Source of the DNA: Alphaproteobacteria bacterium
GTDB taxonomy: Bacteria > Pseudomonadota > Alphaproteobacteria > Rhizobiales > Devosiaceae
Assembly: GCA_018828145.1 (NCBI GenBank)
Contig: JAHJWO010000042.1
Location: forward strand, 62,001 to 126,000
DNA: 64,000 nucleotides
Direction: 5' to 3'
The notes under the pieces were generated by a model. It made no database searches, was not told the DNA's origin, and saw nothing but the letters and a program-made list of their open reading frames with translations. Below are positions 60,692 to 64,000 of this stretch, in pieces. Each line of letters begins with the position of its first letter. Positions within the stretch are counted from its first letter, which is position 1. The position numbers and the translations under genes are program-made.

Positions 60692-61513
60692 CTAGAGCTT
60701 GGCGTGAACGAGTTGCTGGGTATAGGGGTGCTGGGGGTCCTGGAAAACCTGGTCGGCCAGGCCCTGCTCCACCACCTCGCCATGCCGCATCACCAGCACC
60801 CGATCGGCCATGGTGCGGATGACGCCAAGGTCGTGGCTCACCAGCACCATGGTGATATTCCGATCCCGCTGCAGGCGCTTCAGCGTATCGAGCACCAGCG
60901 CCTGCACGCTCACATCGAGCCCCGTGGTCGGCTCATCGAGCAACAGCAGCGCCGGCTCCAGCGCAATGGCCTTGGCCAGCTGCACCCGCTGCTGCATGCC
61001 GCCCGACAGCTCGGCCGGCCGCGCATCCATGCGCGAGAGCGGAAATTCCGACGCATCGAGCGCATCGCGCGCCTTGCTGCGCAGCACCTCAAAGCTGCGC
61101 TCGCCGGCGATCAGCAGCCGCTCGGCGACATTGCCGCTCGAACTATGCCGCATCAGCAGCCCCAGATGAGGGTTCTGATAGACGATGCCGATATGATGCG
61201 CGCACAGCATGCGCCGCTCATAGCGTCCGAGGTCAAACAGGTTGCCGTCGTCGCGCCCCCGCAGCCGAAGGCGATAATCGCCCCGGTCCGGCGTGTCCTC
61301 GAGGTTCATCATGCGCAGCAGCGTCGACTTGCCCGAGCCGCTCTCGCCCACAATGCCCAGCACTTCACCGGGATAGACGGTGACGTCGACATTGCGCAGC
61401 GCCCGCACCTCGCCATAGTGGCGCGTCACGCCGCGCATGCTGAGCAGCGCCTCGGTCTGCATCAGCTGCGGCGGCAGCAGCGGAGCCGGCGCCATGGTCA
61501 TGTCGATGCTCAT
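60692..61513 (-). CDS. phnK: C-P lyase complex ATPase PhnK
   Basis: A 273-residue ABC-type protein. Walker A GIVGESGSGKSTLLRMMN, signature AELSGGMQQRVQLAKAI, Walker B LLLLDEPTTGLDVSVQA. The C-terminal DPQHPYTQQLVHAKL matches PhnK. The segment between Walker A and the signature differs from E. coli PhnK (HHIGIVYQNPHLGLLMRHSS), in keeping with the divergent PhnJ it would contact. I use the ATG at 61513, which overlaps the phnJ stop by four bases. Confidence 0.9.
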   Translation of the reverse strand: MSIDMTMAPAPLLPPQLMQTEALLSMRGVTRHYGEVRALRNVDVTVYPGEVLGIVGESGSGKSTLLRMMNLEDTPDRGDYRLRLRGRDDGNLFDLGRYERRMLCAHHIGIVYQNPHLGLLMRHSSSGNVAERLLIAGERSFEVLRSKARDALDASEFPLSRMDARPAELSGGMQQRVQLAKAIALEPALLLLDEPTTGLDVSVQALVLDTLKRLQRDRNITMVLVSHDLGVIRTMADRVLVMRHGEVVEQGLADQVFQDPQHPYTQQLVHAKL

Positions 61514-62424
61514 GCCGAATACTCCCCGTTTTCGTACCAGGTGGCGCCGATCTCGACCGCTTCGCCCTCGGCCCGGCGGATGGCCTTGATGCCCAGATTG
61601 CTGTCGGAGACTTCGAACACCGACCCGCCACTGTCCTGCGGAATCTCGTTCATGAAATAGCCGGCAATGCCGGAGCGGCGGCACACCAGATCGGCATGAT
61701 CCTCGACACGATAGGGCCGGTCCGAAAACACCAGCGGCTCGACACGTGTAAAGGGCGGCACGGCATGCAGCCGCTTCTCGCGCCCGGCCGACAGGAAGGT
61801 CAGGTGCCTGGCCATGTTGAGCTTGGGCACATCCCAGCGCGGGATCGGCGATGGCGTCATCACATGCCGTCCGTTGACCAGGCTCGGATAGGCGGCGCCC
61901 TGCATGATGCGGCCCTTGCGCACGAGCTGCTCATAGAGCGTCAGCCACAGCCGGCCATAGTCGGCATCGGCATGCATCTGCCGGGCGATCGACATATTGG
62001 GCTCCACCCCGCGCAGCGGCTCGGGATTGGGCACCTGCAGCACGAGGATCTGGTCCTCGCGCATCGTCTCTTCCGGCACGCGATGCCGCGACTGGACGAT
62101 CGATGCATCGAGCGTGTCCCAGGTCTCGGCAGCCCCCGAGACGCGGCTGATGAAGCGGCGGATCGAGGCGGCGTTGACGCCATCGTCAGCGCCCTGGTCG
62201 ATGACCTTGATGGTCGATTGCGGATTGACCAGTGTCAGCGTGACCTGGAGGCCCCCCGTGCCCCAGCCGCGCGCCATCGGCACTTCGCGGCTGGCATAGG
62301 GCATCTGGCAGCCAGGCACGGCGATGGCCTTGAGCATCTTGCGGCGCAGTTCGCGCTTGGCCGATGCGTCGAGAAAACCATAGCTGGTGGCAGCCCAGGG
62401 CTTGGTGAGTGCAGCAAGGGTCAT
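61510..62424 (-). CDS. phnJ: PhnJ-like C-P lyase subunit lacking the iron-sulfur cysteines
   Basis: A 304-residue protein aligning with C-P lyase PhnJ along its whole length: YGFLDASAKRELRRKMLKAI, WGTGGLQVTLTLV, KVIDQGADDGVNAASIRRF, PSPIPRWDVPK and AGREKRLHAVPPFTRVEPL. Gly38 matches E. coli Gly32, proposed radical site. However, by my alignment E. coli Cys241, Cys244, Cys266 and Cys272 correspond to Val247, Arg250, Val272 and Gly278. Only Cys39 and Cys248 exist in the whole protein. The reading frame is continuous and homologous on both sides (GYFMNEIPQDSGGSVFEVSD), so this is not a frameshift. Radical-SAM C-P cleavage as known in E. coli is therefore doubtful. It is coupled to phnI and phnK by four-base overlaps. 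Confidence 0.9.
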   Translation of the reverse strand: MTLAALTKPWAATSYGFLDASAKRELRRKMLKAIAVPGCQMPYASREVPMARGWGTGGLQVTLTLVNPQSTIKVIDQGADDGVNAASIRRFISRVSGAAETWDTLDASIVQSRHRVPEETMREDQILVLQVPNPEPLRGVEPNMSIARQMHADADYGRLWLTLYEQLVRKGRIMQGAAYPSLVNGRHVMTPSPIPRWDVPKLNMARHLTFLSAGREKRLHAVPPFTRVEPLVFSDRPYRVEDHADLVCRRSGIAGYFMNEIPQDSGGSVFEVSDSNLGIKAIRRAEGEAVEIGATWYENGEYSA

Positions 62425-63512
62425 TCTGCGGGCTCCGTCTGGCGTTCGACCGCCACATCTTGATTGGCTTTGGCAGCGGCCGCCTTGGCCTTGGCATCGC
62501 GCATGGCGTCCAGCACCGACTGGAAGGTGACGTAGTGCGGCAGCTTGAAGTGGATGCAGAAGCCCGAGGCTTCGACGCTTTCGGTATGGGAGAGATAGAA
62601 TTCCTCATGCACCGGCGAACCCACGGGCGCTTCCGCCGAATTGAGATCAAGCGTTGCCGCGGCGATCACCTTGACCTCGTTCCAGCCAAAGCTGGCGGCA
62701 AAACCGAGCTCAAGAAAGCCGCCCTTCTCCTTGGACGTCACCTCGGCCTGGCAGACCCGCACCCGGCCCGCCGAAAACTCGGTGCCGCTCGGATGGCGCA
62801 CCATCACTTCGGCTTCGGCGAGTCGCAACTCATTGACCGTGGGATGGGCATTGCCATAGCCGCGCATTGCCGCATAACCAAGCGCCAGCACGCCACCCGT
62901 CTCCGCCCGCGCCAGGCTCTGCAGCCGATGGGCGCGCGAGGCGGGAAACAGCAGCGGTTCCCGCGTCAGGTCGGGGATGTCATCGGGCGCGACAGTGCTG
63001 TCATTGGCCGGGGCCACCAGGCCCTGCTGCCGCTGCCAGTCGGCCAGCGACGGCTGCCGCATGGGCGCCGCTGTTGCCGCCGGATCCACCGATGGCGGAT
63101 TGTAGGGCTTGCCCTCGAGCACATCGGTCGCCAGCACACGGTGGGAATAATCCAGCGTCGGCCCGAGGATTTGCCCGCCCGGAATATCCTTGAACGCCGC
63201 CGAGATGCGCCGAACCGTCAGCAGGTCCTCCTGCAGCAGCGGCGCAGCGACCGCCAGGCGCGGCTGGGTGGTGCGCCAGGCGCGCAGTACCAGCACGGCC
63301 TCGGAGAGTTCGCCCCCGGTTTGCGCCAGCGCCAGGGCCGCCATGTCCTCGTCATAGAGCGAGGCTTCGCCCATCACGCGGTCGACGAGATAGGGCATGG
63401 ACTGCCGGATCGCCTCGACGCGGGCGGCGTCGATCGTGCCCAGGTCCTGGCGGAACAGGCGCTCGGCCTGCTCGATGGCCTTTTCGCCACCGCGGGTTGC
63501 GACATAGGCCAT
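62421..63512 (-). CDS. phnI: C-P lyase complex subunit PhnI
   Basis: A 363-residue PhnI. Landmarks: YVATRGGEKAIEQAERL, EAVLVLRAWRTTQPRLAV, ISAAFKDIPGGQILGPTLDY, LALGYAAMRGYGNAHP and FCIHFKLPHYVTFQSVLD. PhnI with PhnGHL attaches methylphosphonate to ribose of ATP, releasing adenine. Its ATG follows the phnH stop directly. Confidence 0.94.
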   Translation of the reverse strand: MAYVATRGGEKAIEQAERLFRQDLGTIDAARVEAIRQSMPYLVDRVMGEASLYDEDMAALALAQTGGELSEAVLVLRAWRTTQPRLAVAAPLLQEDLLTVRRISAAFKDIPGGQILGPTLDYSHRVLATDVLEGKPYNPPSVDPAATAAPMRQPSLADWQRQQGLVAPANDSTVAPDDIPDLTREPLLFPASRAHRLQSLARAETGGVLALGYAAMRGYGNAHPTVNELRLAEAEVMVRHPSGTEFSAGRVRVCQAEVTSKEKGGFLELGFAASFGWNEVKVIAAATLDLNSAEAPVGSPVHEEFYLSHTESVEASGFCIHFKLPHYVTFQSVLDAMRDAKAKAAAAKANQDVAVERQTEPAE

Positions 63513-64000
63513 TCAGAGCACCTCTATCTGGGTGGAGCGGGGAATGCCGATAACCGAACGGCCGTCGACAAGCAGCAGGTCAAAGCCTTCGGGATAGGCA
63601 CAGAGCTGTTCGCGCATGGCCCAGAATTCGGCCGGCAAGGCGAGCGCCATGTCGCGCGCGCCGTCGATGCCGGGGCCAGTCAGGCGCAGCCGCTGGCCGG
63701 AGCCATGGGCAACCTGCGCGACGAGCGTGGCACCATCGTCGGGATAGAGCGCACTGCCGCACCGAATGCCGGCCAGCGCATCCGACGCCCCCTCCAGACG
63801 ATCGAGGAACAGATGGTCTGCCGTGGCCGGATCACCCAGAACCGCGCCGGTATCGGCAATCTGCCGGCTCAGATCCGGACTATCCGCATAGGCCACGCAT
63901 TCGCGGTCGATCAGCGCTTCGACGATGGACGTCAAGCCGGCTTCGGGCAGTTCGCGCACATCGCCCGGCCGGGCCATTGACCACATCAGGGCTTCGAACG
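63513..64000 (-). CDS. phnH: C-P lyase complex subunit PhnH, 5' end outside window
   Basis: At least 162 residues are visible; the frame stays open to the edge with FEALMWSMARPGDVRELPEA, matching the PhnH N-terminal FR.LL.ALARPG motif, so the true start is just outside. The C-terminal GFDLLLVDGRSVIGIPRST matches the family end (PRTT/S). PhnG would be expected next upstream but is not in the window. Confidence 0.9.
   Translation of the reverse strand, partial: FEALMWSMARPGDVRELPEAGLTSIVEALIDRECVAYADSPDLSRQIADTGAVLGDPATADHLFLDRLEGASDALAGIRCGSALYPDDGATLVAQVAHGSGQRLRLTGPGIDGARDMALALPAEFWAMREQLCAYPEGFDLLLVDGRSVIGIPRSTQIEVL

Noticed and set aside
61510-62424. Frameshift as the cause of missing PhnJ cysteines
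   Set aside because: I retranslated the region; residues on both sides of each missing cysteine align in one frame with E. coli PhnJ.
62409-63980. 523-codon plus-strand open frame opposite phnI/phnH
   Set aside because: Antisense to recognisable PhnI and PhnH; no domain or ribosome site.
1-64000. CRISPR arrays, prophage, integrases, insertion sequences
   Set aside because: No regularly spaced repeats, no transposase or phage structural genes, and no target-site duplications were seen.

Overview
The window is high-GC alphaproteobacterial chromosome, most likely from Hyphomicrobiales and plausibly Devosiaceae. That placement is inferred from gene content and order. The markers are the cell-cycle factors TrcR (DUF1013) and RcdA (DUF1465), a DUF4164-ZapA pair, DUF1192, split transhydrogenase genes (pntAA/pntAB/pntB) beside an aa3-oxidase subunit IV peptide, a fused MrpAB antiporter subunit, two DUF465 peptides before purEK, and the block tkt-gap-pgk-fba. 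I see no phage, insertion sequence, integrase, tRNA, rRNA or CRISPR. Most of the window is housekeeping; the accessory parts are a ParDE module, an ABC exporter plus flavin halogenase, an arsR-type cassette and a C-P lyase operon.

Layout. 1-6.0 kb: 5' end of ruvC, a GGDEF protein, yebC, an Lrp-type regulator, DUF1272, then a minus-strand series DUF4164-zapA-(parDE)-6S RNA-5-FCL-ymdB. 6.2-15.8 kb: tkt, gap, a glycolipid-binding-domain protein, pgk, class I fba, a degenerate ThiE-like protein, a Sel1-repeat protein, efp and an inositol monophosphatase. 16-18 kb: a MotA-like/MotB-like pair of unknown function. 18-30 kb: ABC exporter, rpmE, rcdA, a probable small RNA, DUF1192, quinone reductase, trcR, a Kef-type antiporter, a TauE family permease, two YdcH peptides, purE-purK, a hydrolase and rpsU. 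30-38 kb: hydrolase, DsbA-like protein, TspO-like protein, slyX, pntB-pntAB-pntAA, COX subunit IV, pepF. 38-46 kb: LysR/RidA divergent pair, NtrC-type regulator, three-gene ABC-2 exporter and a flavin-dependent halogenase. 46-52 kb: complete Mrp antiporter operon. 52-55 kb: arsR, flavoprotein with a Cys-rich tail, MFS transporter. 55-64 kb: minus-strand phn operon running phnH-I-J-K-L-M then phnC-D-E-E.

The most unusual material is in the phn operon. PhnJ aligns well with C-P lyase along its length, but none of the four cysteines that carry the iron-sulfur cluster and thiyl chemistry in E. coli PhnJ is present. phnM is split by one extra base in a C4 run. Other notable points are a 6S RNA gene with its own promoter beside an inserted ParDE module, a lysine/alanine/proline-rich tail of about 159 residues on PntAA, an inverted and repeated octamer before fba, an arsR that looks leaderless, a likely minus-strand sRNA at 21.2-21.34 kb, and a halogenase with all expected catalytic residues next to an exporter.
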